Assembly: GCF_000020365.1 (NCBI RefSeq)
Contig: NC_012108.1
Span: 5,358,001 to 5,422,000, forward strand
DNA from: Desulforapulum autotrophicum HRM2
Lineage (GTDB): Bacteria > Desulfobacterota > Desulfobacteria > Desulfobacterales > Desulfobacteraceae
Length of the DNA: 64,000 nucleotides
Direction of reading: 5' to 3'
A program made the position numbers and the translations under genes. How positions within the stretch are numbered: position 1 is the stretch's first letter; the number at the start of each line of letters is the position of its first letter. Under the pieces are notes generated by a model that made no database searches, was not told the origin of the DNA, and saw only the letters and a program-made list of their open reading frames with translations. Positions 1-8,507 of this stretch are shown piece after piece.

Positions 1-569
1 TTTTTGATGACGGCATTAACAATACCACCAATTCCAAACATCCCATCAAGGGTGTAGCCGATTACAAAGGTCTTCAAATGCGATGCATTGAAGCCCCTGT
101 CCGAATCGCCACAACAAAGGCGCTGGGCGCCAATCCCATCCCCATCGCTTATAGCGAGCTCTATACCGCACTGCAGACCGGCGTGGTTGATGGTCAGTCC
201 AACCCGAACTGGGTGATCACCGCACGAAGTCTTTGGGAAGTCCAGAAATATATCAGCATCACCCAGCACATCTGGGGTGGTGCGGTGTTGCTTGTCAACC
301 TTGATAAATTTCAAAAATTGTCAAAAGAAGATCAGAAAGTCGTTATGGATGCCGGTATTGCGGCCAGCCAGTATGGCCGCAAACTGGGCCGTGATTCAGA
401 AGAAAAACACCTCCAGACAGCCATTGATCACAACATGATTGTGGAGAGAAATCCAGACCTGACTTCCATGCGAAAGGCAACCGAGTCGGTCTACACCGAT
501 ATTTATGCCAAACATCCTGATTGGAAGCCGATTATTGAGCAGATCAAGACCCTTGGTGAAAAATTTTAA
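1..569 (+). CDS. dctP: TRAP transporter solute-binding subunit DctP, C-terminal part
   Basis: The reading frame is open from base 3 to a TAA at 567-569, so the gene starts left of the window and only about 188 C-terminal residues are present. The segment ALGANPIPIAYSELYTALQT followed by GVVDGQ is the typical ligand-binding/hinge region of DctP-family periplasmic binding proteins. In this family it delivers organic acids or related small solutes to a DctQM permease. Genes for both membrane subunits follow on the same strand, and a proline racemase-family gene comes next, suggesting an amino- or imino-acid-like substrate. That substrate is inferred from context only. The end of the protein is helical and charged, as usual for the family. 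Confidence 0.93.
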   Translation, partial: FDDGINNTTNSKHPIKGVADYKGLQMRCIEAPVRIATTKALGANPIPIAYSELYTALQTGVVDGQSNPNWVITARSLWEVQKYISITQHIWGGAVLLVNLDKFQKLSKEDQKVVMDAGIAASQYGRKLGRDSEEKHLQTAIDHNMIVERNPDLTSMRKATESVYTDIYAKHPDWKPIIEQIKTLGEKF

Positions 570-599
570 TATTTAAAAAAAGCAGTCTATTTTAATCAT

Positions 600-630
600 T
601 GCCGGGTTGGCATTGTACGTCAACCCGGCA
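600..630 (+). promoter_or_regulatory. intercistronic hairpin between dctP and dctQ
   Basis: A perfect 10-bp stem (600-609 with 621-630) encloses an 11-nt loop in the 164-bp gap after the binding-protein gene. There is no U-run after it. A partial terminator or mRNA 3'-end stabiliser, giving more binding protein than permease, is the usual reading of such hairpins; this is inferred. Confidence 0.6.
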
Positions 631-733
631 CACGGAAAAAGATAACAGCAATCAATACGTTTTTCCAACACAGAATGCCGAATCCCTTCAGATTCAAAGC
701 GCTTACCCATATTCATCGTAATGAGGATTTTCA

Positions 734-1267
734 ATGCACAATACTGAAACAAATACCCTGGCTGTTTTTGAGAGGTGGACTGCCAGAATGCGGACTTTGG
801 TGGGCTACTGGGAGCGCCTCCTCCGGTGGATTCTTGCCCTGGGCATCGCTTTAATTATGTTTGCAGTTGTGTTCCATGTGGTGGGACGTTATTTCTTCGG
901 CAAAACCTACATGGGAACCATGGAGTTGGTCAGATACACAATGATCTGGGTTGCCCTGCTTGGGGCTGCCGTTGCTTTTGGGTCAGAGGGGCACATTGCT
1001 GTCAATATCTTACAAGACCGCCTTACAAAACGAAGTGCCACCTGGCTTCGCATCGCAGGCAATATTCTCCTGGGAGTCTTTCTGGTTGTCATGATCATCG
1101 GCGGTTTTGAAATTGCTGTACGCAATTTAAAACAAATTTCTCTGGGATTGCAAATTCCCATGTTTTATCCATACCTGGCGATACCTATTGGGGGTATTTC
1201 CATGCTATTCTATGTTTTAATGAACATTCTTGACAGCCTGACTCAACTATTGTCATTAAGAGGGTAA
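734..1267 (+). CDS. dctQ: TRAP transporter small permease subunit DctQ
   Basis: A 177-residue membrane protein with about four hydrophobic segments (roughly residues 30-55, 65-85, 105-130, 140-165), the size and topology of DctQ. The conserved family region is visible around residues 50-85 (VVGRYFFGKTYMGTMELVRY then GAAVAFGSEGHIAV). DctQ pairs with the large DctM subunit in the inner membrane to drive Na+- or H+-coupled uptake of the solute bound by DctP. The start is an ATG 6 bases after a GAGG-type ribosome site. The DctM gene begins one base after its stop, so translation is likely coupled. Confidence 0.93.
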   Translation: MHNTETNTLAVFERWTARMRTLVGYWERLLRWILALGIALIMFAVVFHVVGRYFFGKTYMGTMELVRYTMIWVALLGAAVAFGSEGHIAVNILQDRLTKRSATWLRIAGNILLGVFLVVMIIGGFEIAVRNLKQISLGLQIPMFYPYLAIPIGGISMLFYVLMNILDSLTQLLSLRG

Positions 1268-1268
1268 C

Positions 1269-2552
1269 ATGGTCTATTTACTATTTCTGCTTTTCATATT
1301 TTTTGCTATTTGTGGTATACCCATTGCCTTTTCACTGGGTGTCGCTTCACTGGGTTATGTGTTTTACAACCACGTATCTTTTATTCTGGTGGCCCAGAAA
1401 ATGTTTACCGGGATGGACTCATTTTTGCTGACGGCTATTCCACTGTTTATTCTTGCCGGAAACTTGATGAATGCTGCGGGACTGACCGAAGAATTGATCG
1501 AATTCACCAAGATTTTTGTCGGACGGGTTCGAGGCGGGCTGGCATATGTTAATGTCCTTATATCAATGATTTTTGCCGGCATGACTGGTGCCGGTGTTTC
1601 CGACACAGCAGCGGTGGGCTCCATCATGATACCCGGCATGGTCAAGGACAATTACCGTAAGGACTTTTCCACTGCGGTTACAGCCATTTCTTCGACAATA
1701 GGACCTGTTATCCCTCCCAGCATTCCATTTATTGTGTACGGTTCAATCACAGGCATTTCAATTGGCGCCTTGTTTTTGGCGGGTATTGTTCCAGGTGTGC
1801 TCCTTGGACTTTCCATGATGGCGGTTATTTTCATAACATCGTGTCGGGAAAATCTACCCAGACTGGAGGAAAAATATTCCCTGCAAAAAAAAATCAAGAT
1901 CAGCAAAGATGCCATGCTGGCAATGATTATGCCGGTGGTCATCCTGGGAGGTATCGTCGGTGGTATAGCCACTCCCACCGAAGTCGCCGCGATTGCCGCC
2001 TTCTATGCCTTCATTGTGGGTGTCATCATCCGTAGAACTGTCACACTCAAAATTTTGATCAACGTCCTCGTGGAAACAGGTATTACCACCGGAGGGGTCA
2101 TGATTTTGATGGGCACGGCGGCCATATTCTCCTTTATTTTAACCACTGAACTCTTTCCCCAAATGCTTGCAGAAACCGTGCTTTCGTTGACCCACAACAA
2201 AATCTTTATCCTGATACTGGTCAACATCGTTCTTCTGGTTTTTGGCATGTTTTTGGATGTTGTGCCAGCCCTGCTGGTCTTGACGCCGGTGTTTCTTCCC
2301 TTGGTCAAAATGGTAGGCGTAGATCCTTTGCACTACGGTGTTATTTGCGTTCTTAACCTGGTCATTGGCCTGGCCACACCGCCGGTGGGAATGTGCCTGT
2401 TTGTGGGTGCCAATATTGCCAGAATTTCTATTGAAAAAGTTTCACGCGCCCTGATTCCCTTCCTGATTGCGGTAATCATGGTGCTTATGATTGTGACGTA
2501 CTGGGAATCGGCCGTTTTGTGGTTCCCACGTATGTTTGGTTTCCATCAATAA
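1269..2552 (+). CDS. dctM: TRAP transporter large permease subunit DctM
   Basis: 427 residues, the normal length of DctM, and hydrophobic throughout with about a dozen predicted membrane segments. Family signatures include FAGMTGAGVSDTAAVGSIMIPGM in the N-terminal half (about residues 96-120), a following IGPVIPPSIPFIVYG loop, and GLATPPVGMCLFVGANIA near the C-terminus. It is the transport channel of the tripartite system, using an ion gradient. It follows dctQ with one intervening base and ends 14 bases before the racemase gene, so all four genes probably form one transcript. Confidence 0.96.
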   Translation: MVYLLFLLFIFFAICGIPIAFSLGVASLGYVFYNHVSFILVAQKMFTGMDSFLLTAIPLFILAGNLMNAAGLTEELIEFTKIFVGRVRGGLAYVNVLISMIFAGMTGAGVSDTAAVGSIMIPGMVKDNYRKDFSTAVTAISSTIGPVIPPSIPFIVYGSITGISIGALFLAGIVPGVLLGLSMMAVIFITSCRENLPRLEEKYSLQKKIKISKDAMLAMIMPVVILGGIVGGIATPTEVAAIAAFYAFIVGVIIRRTVTLKILINVLVETGITTGGVMILMGTAAIFSFILTTELFPQMLAETVLSLTHNKIFILILVNIVLLVFGMFLDVVPALLVLTPVFLPLVKMVGVDPLHYGVICVLNLVIGLATPPVGMCLFVGANIARISIEKVSRALIPFLIAVIMVLMIVTYWESAVLWFPRMFGFHQ

Positions 2553-2566
2553 AAAAAAGTGAGATT

Positions 2567-3580
2567 ATGCATTTTTCAAAGATGATTACGACCGTCGACT
2601 CGCACACAGCCGGAGAACCCACACGGATTATAACCGGTGGCCTGCCCCATATTTCCGGAAAAGATATGCCGGCGAAAAAAGAGTGGATGCAGCAAAATAT
2701 GGACGACCTGCGCAGGATGCTTATGTGGGAACCAAGGGGACATCAGGACATGTTTGGTGCCGTTATCACATCACCTGTTTCCCCGGATGCCGATGCCGGT
2801 GTTATTTTCATGGATGGCGGCGGTTATCTGGATATGTGCGGTCACGGCTCCATTGGCGCTGTCACGGTTTTGCTGGAAACCGGAATGGTTACCATGGATT
2901 CAAAAACCGGAGTCAACGAAAAAACGGTTATCATTGATACGCCTGCTGGAAAGATATTGGCTCGTGCCGTCATTGAAAATAAAAAGGTGACCGATGTCAC
3001 AATCAGAAATGTGCCGGCTTTTTTTTATGATACGGTGGAGTTGGATCTTCCGGAAATCGGCCGAACACCCATTGATATCTCCTATGGCGGAAATTTCTTT
3101 GCTCTGGTGGCAGCAGAGCATTTACAAACAACCGTGGAACCAAAAAACATTGATCAATTGCGACAATGGGGATTGACGATTCGAGATCAGGTAAATCAGA
3201 TCACAAAGATCTTTCATCCCGGCACAGGCAATCCTGCACAGGTAAAACTTGTTGAAATATATGAAAAAACAGTGCCGCCGAGAAATATCGTTGTTTTTGG
3301 TTCAGGGCAAATAGATCGCTCCCCTTGCGGAACAGGAACAAGTGCAAAGATGGCACTGCTTCATTCTAGGGGCCAGCTGAAAATTGGAGAGCCCTATGAG
3401 TACCAAAGCATTTTCGGCACGGCCTTTCGTGGACGTATTGTTGATACTTTACAGGTTGGAGACAAGAGCGCTATCGTTCCAGAAATTACGGGCCGGGCCC
3501 ACATTACCGGGATCCATCAATTTGTAGTCGAAGATGACGATCCGTTTAAATGCGGATTCAATATAAATACCAACCCCTGA
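2567..3580 (+). CDS. proline racemase / 4-hydroxyproline 2-epimerase family protein
   Basis: 337 residues from the ATG at 2567; a GTG at 2519 would overlap dctM and is unlikely. Both catalytic cysteines of the family are present: Cys91 in MCGHGSIG and Cys254 in DRSPCGTGTSA. The protein is therefore expected to be a two-base racemase/epimerase rather than the trans-3-hydroxyproline dehydratase subgroup, which lacks the second Cys. The N-terminal VDSHTAGEPTRI is also diagnostic. It would interconvert L- and D-forms of proline or hydroxyproline in the cytoplasm. Its place behind a TRAP transporter suggests the pair imports and then epimerises an imino acid. Sequence alone does not separate proline from hydroxyproline specificity. 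Confidence 0.9.
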   Translation: MHFSKMITTVDSHTAGEPTRIITGGLPHISGKDMPAKKEWMQQNMDDLRRMLMWEPRGHQDMFGAVITSPVSPDADAGVIFMDGGGYLDMCGHGSIGAVTVLLETGMVTMDSKTGVNEKTVIIDTPAGKILARAVIENKKVTDVTIRNVPAFFYDTVELDLPEIGRTPIDISYGGNFFALVAAEHLQTTVEPKNIDQLRQWGLTIRDQVNQITKIFHPGTGNPAQVKLVEIYEKTVPPRNIVVFGSGQIDRSPCGTGTSAKMALLHSRGQLKIGEPYEYQSIFGTAFRGRIVDTLQVGDKSAIVPEITGRAHITGIHQFVVEDDDPFKCGFNINTNP

Positions 3581-3609
3581 GTGAAAACAAGATTCCTGAT
3601 GCCAGTGAA

Positions 3610-3657
3610 GGTTTCATTGAAACCCGGGATATATTTTCAGCGGTGACCAATGAAACC
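3610..3657. terminator. inverted repeat between convergent genes
   Basis: Ten bases (3610-3619) are perfectly complementary to 3648-3657, across a 28-nt loop, exactly between the convergent ends of the racemase gene and the DUF3783 gene. It may serve as a bidirectional terminator. There is no long U-run on either strand, so this is tentative. Confidence 0.4.
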
Positions 3658-3668
3658 CTCTGACAATG

Positions 3669-4091
3669 CTATTTCTTCTGCTGCATGGCCCTGCGTTCCG
3701 CTGCCAACTCACCCAGCAGCGATTTAAGGGTCCATGTTTCGGATGTGGGGGTTAAAACAGCCCACAAAACCGGCTTCATGCCGGTTTTACGGGCCATGTC
3801 CATGAGCCGGTGAAGCTCATTGTTGGTAATACCGGAAAGGACAATAGCCCTGGGCAGCGTTGAAGATACGCCGCTGCCGGTATTGTCGGGTTGGGCAAAC
3901 AGGTCGGACAGACACGTCTCATCCTCCCCGGATGTGGCCCAGACAATCGGAAGGTCTGTGATATTGACCATTTGAAGCAAATTTTTAAACTTGACCTGCG
4001 CTTTGGAACTAAATCCACAAATCAGCAGTTTTCGGGCACCGTAAAAGGGCCTGTCAGAATGGGTCACCTTCTCAAAAGTTCCATCGGCCAT
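3669..4091 (-). CDS. DUF3783 domain protein
   Basis: 140 residues, starting at an ATG preceded by AGGAG 8 bases upstream. No signal peptide or membrane segment. The C-terminal third, with PVLWAVLTPTSETWTLKSLL followed by an acidic/charged helix, resembles the DUF3783 domain (…Tptn..WtlkeLl.El…), which has no known function. The central part (about residues 60-80) is a Gly/Ser-rich linker. The protein stands alone on the minus strand between two plus-strand units. Family assignment is from memory of the domain pattern; function unknown. Confidence 0.65.
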   Translation of the reverse strand: MADGTFEKVTHSDRPFYGARKLLICGFSSKAQVKFKNLLQMVNITDLPIVWATSGEDETCLSDLFAQPDNTGSGVSSTLPRAIVLSGITNNELHRLMDMARKTGMKPVLWAVLTPTSETWTLKSLLGELAAERRAMQQKK

Positions 4092-4635
4092 TGGCTATCT
4101 CCTGTCTGTAACAGAGGTTTAAACTGTCCGCTATTGGCTGTCAGCTTGAAATGCCAAAAAAATTCCTATGGCGGCCCCGCTCCATGCCGATTACCAATAC
4201 CTGGCGATATCCTACCAGTTAAATCTATATTTTCCAAACACAAAGATAGTATCAGCTCCTCACACCGGGATGTGGAGAGATGGTTGGTGATCTCTTCGTC
4301 AAGCAAGTTGTCGATGCCGAATAAGACTTGACTTTTTTATTGATGGATATTAGTTAGCATTTGCCAGTAACAGTGGCGGCAGAAGCCGTTGGCGAAGGAA
4401 GGGTGACCCTGGGATATTTCCAGGTTGGAAAACCGTTTAAAAGTTCGTAATCCAAAATGCCGGAAGGATTATTCCGGCCCAAAAAAAATTGTTATATCAG
4501 ACTCAATGAAGCCTGGAAGGCTTCCTTAGGATAAGAAATATATCCATGGAAGGCTTTCGGGCTTTTGTCGTTCTGGGATTTAATCGTTCAGGCTGAAACC
4601 CCTTTGAAAAGCCCATAAAAAGGAGAATTGCACAG
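4092..4635. other. 544-bp intergenic region with a structured leader upstream of the TonB-dependent receptor
   Basis: No gene is visible. Within about 4370-4480 several hairpins lie in a row: a small GC hairpin at about 4375-4390, CCTGG/CCAGG around 4407-4425, and a perfect 7-bp stem at 4459-4465/4472-4478 followed by an A-run. Around 4507-4523 is another short hairpin (GAAGCCT/AGGCTTC). The series could be a 5' untranslated regulatory leader of the receptor gene. It did not match a cobalamin, TPP or molybdenum-cofactor riboswitch core by eye. Confidence 0.35.
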
Positions 4636-6759
4636 ATGAAAAAAACGTTTATTTTGACGATATTTTTAATGTTGTTAATGGCCGGGACAGCCCTGTCCGA
4701 AGAAAACAAAATTTCCGACAAATCTTCGGATAATCCATCGGACAATGCTTTTGTAATGGATGAAATAAGAGTAACAGCCCAGAACGTCAAACTCAGCCCC
4801 AACAAAACCGAAGTTTTTATGGACGATTACAATATTGCAGGACAGCCCACAAATGTGCTGGATATCCTCAAGGATCGGGCAATCATTGATTTCAGAGGAG
4901 AAAGCGATCTGGTTCCCGAGTCCGACAGTATCCAGATGAGAGGGTTTGACACCCGTCAGTTTCTGGTATCAGTGGATGGTCTGGTCATTCAAAAAACCGG
5001 TGGCTGGTGGGGTGACCATTATGTGGACTTCGGCATGATCCCCCTTTCCCTTGTGGATAGCATTGAAATTCTTTCAGGCCCCCATTCCGCACTTTATGAT
5101 GGTAAAAGTTTTGGCGGTGTCCTTAATCTAAAAACCAGGGAACCGACTTTTTTTGAAACCCCACAATTGGAAGGCAGTATTTCCACAAGTTTTAGAAGTT
5201 ATGGTACCCAGAGCCAAAAGGTAGACCTTAATGGTGGAAAAGGCGGCTTGAATTTAGGTTTCAGTTATGAAAAATATCACACCGATGGATATTTAAGAAA
5301 CAACGAGGCCGACATGGCGACTGTAACCGGACGGCTGGGTTACAAACTTCCATCGGGGGGATATATCCGTCTGACCGGAACATACAGCGACCTTGAACGG
5401 GAAATTCCCTGTGCAAATGATCCTTCCAGGAAGGATTATGATAATAATTATCCAGTGGTCAAGGCAAAGGATGTCTCTCCCAGGTGGCTGAACCCGGATG
5501 ATGACAGCAGGAGAGATTATGAAGGTCATTCCCTTCGCTTTGATTTTGTGCAGCCGTCAGCCATGGGAAAATGGTCCCTGGGGACATATTATACGGACGA
5601 AAGCCAGGCCTTTCACCGTGACGGTTTTGATTACAGCGAATATGCCACCAATTATGTTTCCTATGGTGCCCTGGTAAAAAACGAATTTAACATATCAGAC
5701 AATCATCAAATCACCATGGGCATGGACACGGCCCACCTGTACCAGAAATACTCGGAAAAGATAGTTGAAACCTGGGCCGGATACCTCCAGGACAAATGGC
5801 AGATCATTCCCTGTCTCTCCTGGACAGCAGGCCTGAGGTACGAAAACATCGATATCTGGTGGGACAACTGGTGGGAGCCCTCCACAACTTATCCTGACGG
5901 GGCCTTTAAAGATCCCTCCCATAGTTCAACCCATGTGCGACGAAACTATGATCAACTGGCACCCAAATCCTTTCTCACATATGAGATGGACGAGCTTGCC
6001 CCATGGCTCAGGGATACCTCAGTCTCCCTTGGGATCAGTAAAATATGGACGCCCAGGGATTACTGCGAAGTTTGCAGCTGGGGATCCGGTGTTGAGATTG
6101 ATCCCACCCATGGTATTGGATATGATGTGGTTTTCACCAGAAGATTGTGGCGTAATATTTCCCTTAACATCGATGTTTCCCATTATGAATTTCAGGATTA
6201 TGGCATCTGGGCAAATGCGGCCACGGATTATTTCAAACAGGCCATTTGGGGACGACGAATGGTGGAACTTGAAGATGTCCACAAAGAGGGCGTGGATGTG
6301 GAACTCAACGGCAATATTCTGGACAACCTTTACTTTTATCTGAGTTACTCGTTTAATGAGTGGAAAGACAAAGGCCCCCACAACGGAGGACCGGAAGAAT
6401 GGGCAGACCAGGATTTGGGTGACCGGGCCAAACACCGTTTGAACGCCGGGCTTCAGTACAATCTCTTTGAAAACACATTGCTGCTTCTGGACTACAAATT
6501 CCAGGACAAACAGGTTCAGCAGGTGATCAGCATGGTTGATGATGATCCAAGCGACCTGTATGTGAACGAGGTCAGCATAGACAGCTACCATGTGTTTGAC
6601 TTTGCCGTGGAGCAGCAGTTGTTCCACGATTGGTATCACCTTAAAAAGGGCACCTTGAAACTTTACGTCAATAATCTGTTTGATGAAACGTATTCAAACA
6701 GTCAGGGATATCCCATGACAGACCGGACTTTTGGGGCGACCCTGGGTCTTAATTTCTAA
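4636..6759 (+). CDS. TonB-dependent outer-membrane receptor
   Basis: 707 residues with a cleavable signal peptide (hydrophobic core about residues 4-18, cleavage probably after TALS). A plug domain follows at about 40-170, with MDEIRVTA near its N-terminus, SIQMRGFDTRQFLVSVDG, and VDSIEILSGPHSALYDGKSF…GGVLNLKT. The remainder is rich in alternating aromatic beta strands and ends in Phe (GATLGLNF), as expected for a 22-strand barrel. It would take up an iron chelate, corrinoid or other large substrate across the outer membrane using TonB/ExbBD energy; those partners are not in the window. The ATG is preceded by AGGAG. The substrate cannot be read from the sequence. The next two genes also encode exported proteins on the same strand. 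Confidence 0.93.
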   Translation: MKKTFILTIFLMLLMAGTALSEENKISDKSSDNPSDNAFVMDEIRVTAQNVKLSPNKTEVFMDDYNIAGQPTNVLDILKDRAIIDFRGESDLVPESDSIQMRGFDTRQFLVSVDGLVIQKTGGWWGDHYVDFGMIPLSLVDSIEILSGPHSALYDGKSFGGVLNLKTREPTFFETPQLEGSISTSFRSYGTQSQKVDLNGGKGGLNLGFSYEKYHTDGYLRNNEADMATVTGRLGYKLPSGGYIRLTGTYSDLEREIPCANDPSRKDYDNNYPVVKAKDVSPRWLNPDDDSRRDYEGHSLRFDFVQPSAMGKWSLGTYYTDESQAFHRDGFDYSEYATNYVSYGALVKNEFNISDNHQITMGMDTAHLYQKYSEKIVETWAGYLQDKWQIIPCLSWTAGLRYENIDIWWDNWWEPSTTYPDGAFKDPSHSSTHVRRNYDQLAPKSFLTYEMDELAPWLRDTSVSLGISKIWTPRDYCEVCSWGSGVEIDPTHGIGYDVVFTRRLWRNISLNIDVSHYEFQDYGIWANAATDYFKQAIWGRRMVELEDVHKEGVDVELNGNILDNLYFYLSYSFNEWKDKGPHNGGPEEWADQDLGDRAKHRLNAGLQYNLFENTLLLLDYKFQDKQVQQVISMVDDDPSDLYVNEVSIDSYHVFDFAVEQQLFHDWYHLKKGTLKLYVNNLFDETYSNSQGYPMTDRTFGATLGLNF

Positions 6760-6921
6760 CCGGCACAACCTGGATACGTTGTAACCTATGGCAGATTTTC
6801 GGGATTTAAACACTTCAAAACCGTTTAATTTCCTCTGTTTTTCATCATATTTTACAGGTAAACTTTATCCTGATTTTTATATTACTGAGCGAGCCGATGT
6901 ATAAAAAAGGAAAATGTATCC

Positions 6922-7842
6922 ATGAAGGCAAAGAAAAAAAGAGTGTTGGCGGTCGTGCTTTGTTCTGCAGTATTGGCCGTGGCCGGGGGGTGCAGCACAA
7001 AAATACCCCAGGGTGAAAGCCATTGGCAGACGGTCCGGATAACGGCGGACGGCCAGGGCCGGGAGTGGCCTGAAACCCCACCCCAGTACCATGATCAAGA
7101 GACCCGGACAAGTATTCGTGTAATGAACGATCAAGGGGCGTTTTGCATATATGCCACTATTGGAGACCAGGATGTAAAGCAGGAATTGATGCTGGCCGGG
7201 TTTACGCTGAGCCTGGCCCCGGGAAAGGAGGGAGAAGCCGTCCCGTTTTCCATCTCGGTAAAGGGGCAAAAATCCCCTGACCAACCTGGTAGAAAAAAGA
7301 CGTTTGAATCAAATTCAGATCCCGATCAAGGGGGGTCTGCCCCCCTGGACAGACCGGATCGCCCGGGACGGGACATGGAAAAGGGATCGATAAAACTGCC
7401 GGGAACCCTTGTGGTCACCTGTCCCCAGTCACCCGTACCCATGACCATGACCCTTTCCAAAGCCAGGGAAAATGGAATTGAACTGGGCATGGGAAATTCG
7501 AAAAACGGCCCCCTTGTCATTGAGGCGGTTATCCGCCGGGATGTCCTTGTTTCCCATGGAGAAATTGCCCCCCCCACCCGGCTGATGCTGACCTTGTCAT
7601 CCCAGGACAATGGGCTTCCCGGCAACGATTCTGAACATTCCGGAAAGGGGATGCACGACAGTGGCGGCCCCTCTGGCGGTGGTGGCCCCTCTGGCGGTGG
7701 CGGCCCCTCTGGCGGTGGCAGCCCCTCTGGCGGTGGCGGCCCCTCTGGCGGTGGCGGCAGTTCTCCGGAAAAGGGGGGACCTGGAAAAACTAAAGGGACC
7801 TTTAAAGCCCAGATGGATGTGATCCTGGCATCGAGGCCATAA
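6922..7842 (+). CDS. lipoprotein with a CBM9/DOMON-like N-terminal region and a Gly-Pro-Ser repeat
   Basis: 306 residues. A lysine-rich start, a hydrophobic core and Cys25 in VAGGCS form a lipoprotein signal, so the protein is probably membrane anchored. Residues about 35-95, starting near WQTVRITADGQGREWPE, have the spacing of the CBM9/DOMON-like beta-sandwich that in other proteins binds sugars or haem; this is a tentative resemblance. A second beta-rich part (about 150-230) precedes a low-complexity stretch of five six-residue repeats (GGPSGG type), then a charged tail. It lies 162 bases after the TonB receptor with its own AAGGA site and could assist that receptor on the periplasmic side. 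No named function. Confidence 0.75.
   Translation: MKAKKKRVLAVVLCSAVLAVAGGCSTKIPQGESHWQTVRITADGQGREWPETPPQYHDQETRTSIRVMNDQGAFCIYATIGDQDVKQELMLAGFTLSLAPGKEGEAVPFSISVKGQKSPDQPGRKKTFESNSDPDQGGSAPLDRPDRPGRDMEKGSIKLPGTLVVTCPQSPVPMTMTLSKARENGIELGMGNSKNGPLVIEAVIRRDVLVSHGEIAPPTRLMLTLSSQDNGLPGNDSEHSGKGMHDSGGPSGGGGPSGGGGPSGGGSPSGGGGPSGGGGSSPEKGGPGKTKGTFKAQMDVILASRP
7663..7752 (+). repeat. 18-bp tandem repeat, five units, in frame
   Basis: Five consecutive 18-base units (7663-7680, 7681-7698, 7699-7716, 7717-7734, 7735-7752), nearly identical and followed by a decayed sixth. Each encodes a Gly/Pro/Ser hexapeptide inside the lipoprotein gene. Such a repeat can expand or contract in units of six residues without breaking the frame. 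Confidence 0.9.
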
Positions 7843-7921
7843 TGAACAGATAAAGGAAAGGCTTAATTCTCCACTTTGTGCATTATTCATAACCTATGGA
7901 TGCAGGATAAAAAAAGATGTT

Positions 7922-8170
7922 ATGATACCCCATACAAAGCATTCCCTCATTTTAATAGTGTTCTTTTTACTGATCTTTCCGGCTCCGGTTGGCGTTTCCC
8001 AGGAAGCACAGATAGAGCTAGTAGAAGCAAGCGTGACAGAAAGCACCATCACTGGCACGGCCGGTGTACCCGCAACAATGATGCTTATTGGTATCAGCCT
8101 TATTCTTGTTGCCGGCAGAATACGAAAAAACATTGGACACGACTTTCCCCTGGACATCATGGACAACTAA
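7922..8170 (+). CDS. small exported protein with a PEP-CTERM-like C-terminus
   Basis: 82 residues. An N-terminal signal peptide (hydrophobic about residues 8-24, likely cleavage near VGVSQ) leaves a short mature region of about 25 residues rich in Thr/Glu. Then come VPATMMLIGISLILVAGRIR and a basic end. That tail has the order Pro-Ala-Thr, hydrophobic helix, Gly-Arg/Lys cluster of the PEP-CTERM sorting signal cleaved by exosortase, but the Glu of the Pro-Glu-Pro motif is missing. The ribosome site is weak. It lies 79 bases after the lipoprotein gene and may share its transcript. No exosortase gene is in the window. The mature part matches nothing I recognise. Confidence 0.6.
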   Translation: MIPHTKHSLILIVFFLLIFPAPVGVSQEAQIELVEASVTESTITGTAGVPATMMLIGISLILVAGRIRKNIGHDFPLDIMDN

Positions 8171-8507
8171 GGGACTCAGAAACAAATAATTCCTCAATCT
8201 TGCTTGTCTTTCAGCTCGTCTTCTGCGTTGCATCAAAGGGCACATATTTCAGCTGATTTTTGAACATAGTCTAACGTAACGTAAGACCAGGGTTTTTAAA
8301 CCTTAAAAAAGCCGGTATACTTGAATGGATAAACGATTAAAACCCAGAGGTCTACCTGGAAAGAACAGTTAAGGTGAGTCCCCTGTTTATTCTCACCGCT
8401 ATCCAAAGATTGTGGGGTTCCTCTTATGACTGATATCAAATCCATAATTAAAAAAATCGACACACCTCTGCCCCATTTCATCGCCAGGCCATAAGGGAAA
8501 TGCAGTT
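8171..8507. other. 337-bp intergenic region before lplA
   Basis: Contains, at 8199-8240, a sequence resembling the left arm of the 79-base palindrome found at 15500-15578. A 22-codon open frame runs at 8426-8494 (ATG to TAA), ending 13 bases before lplA, with only a weak GGGG ribosome site; it could be a leader peptide or chance. No other structure stands out. Confidence 0.4.

Noticed and set aside
2519-2566. Upstream GTG start for the proline racemase-family gene
   Set aside because: It lies inside dctM and adds residues foreign to the family; the ATG at 2567 fits the conserved N-terminus.
4370-4400. Possible cobalamin riboswitch because CAGTGGC (complement GCCACTG) is present
   Set aside because: The box would be on the wrong strand for the TonB receptor, and the remaining conserved core bases are absent.
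7663-7752. CRISPR-like short repeats
   Set aside because: Units are contiguous without spacers and in frame within the lipoprotein gene.
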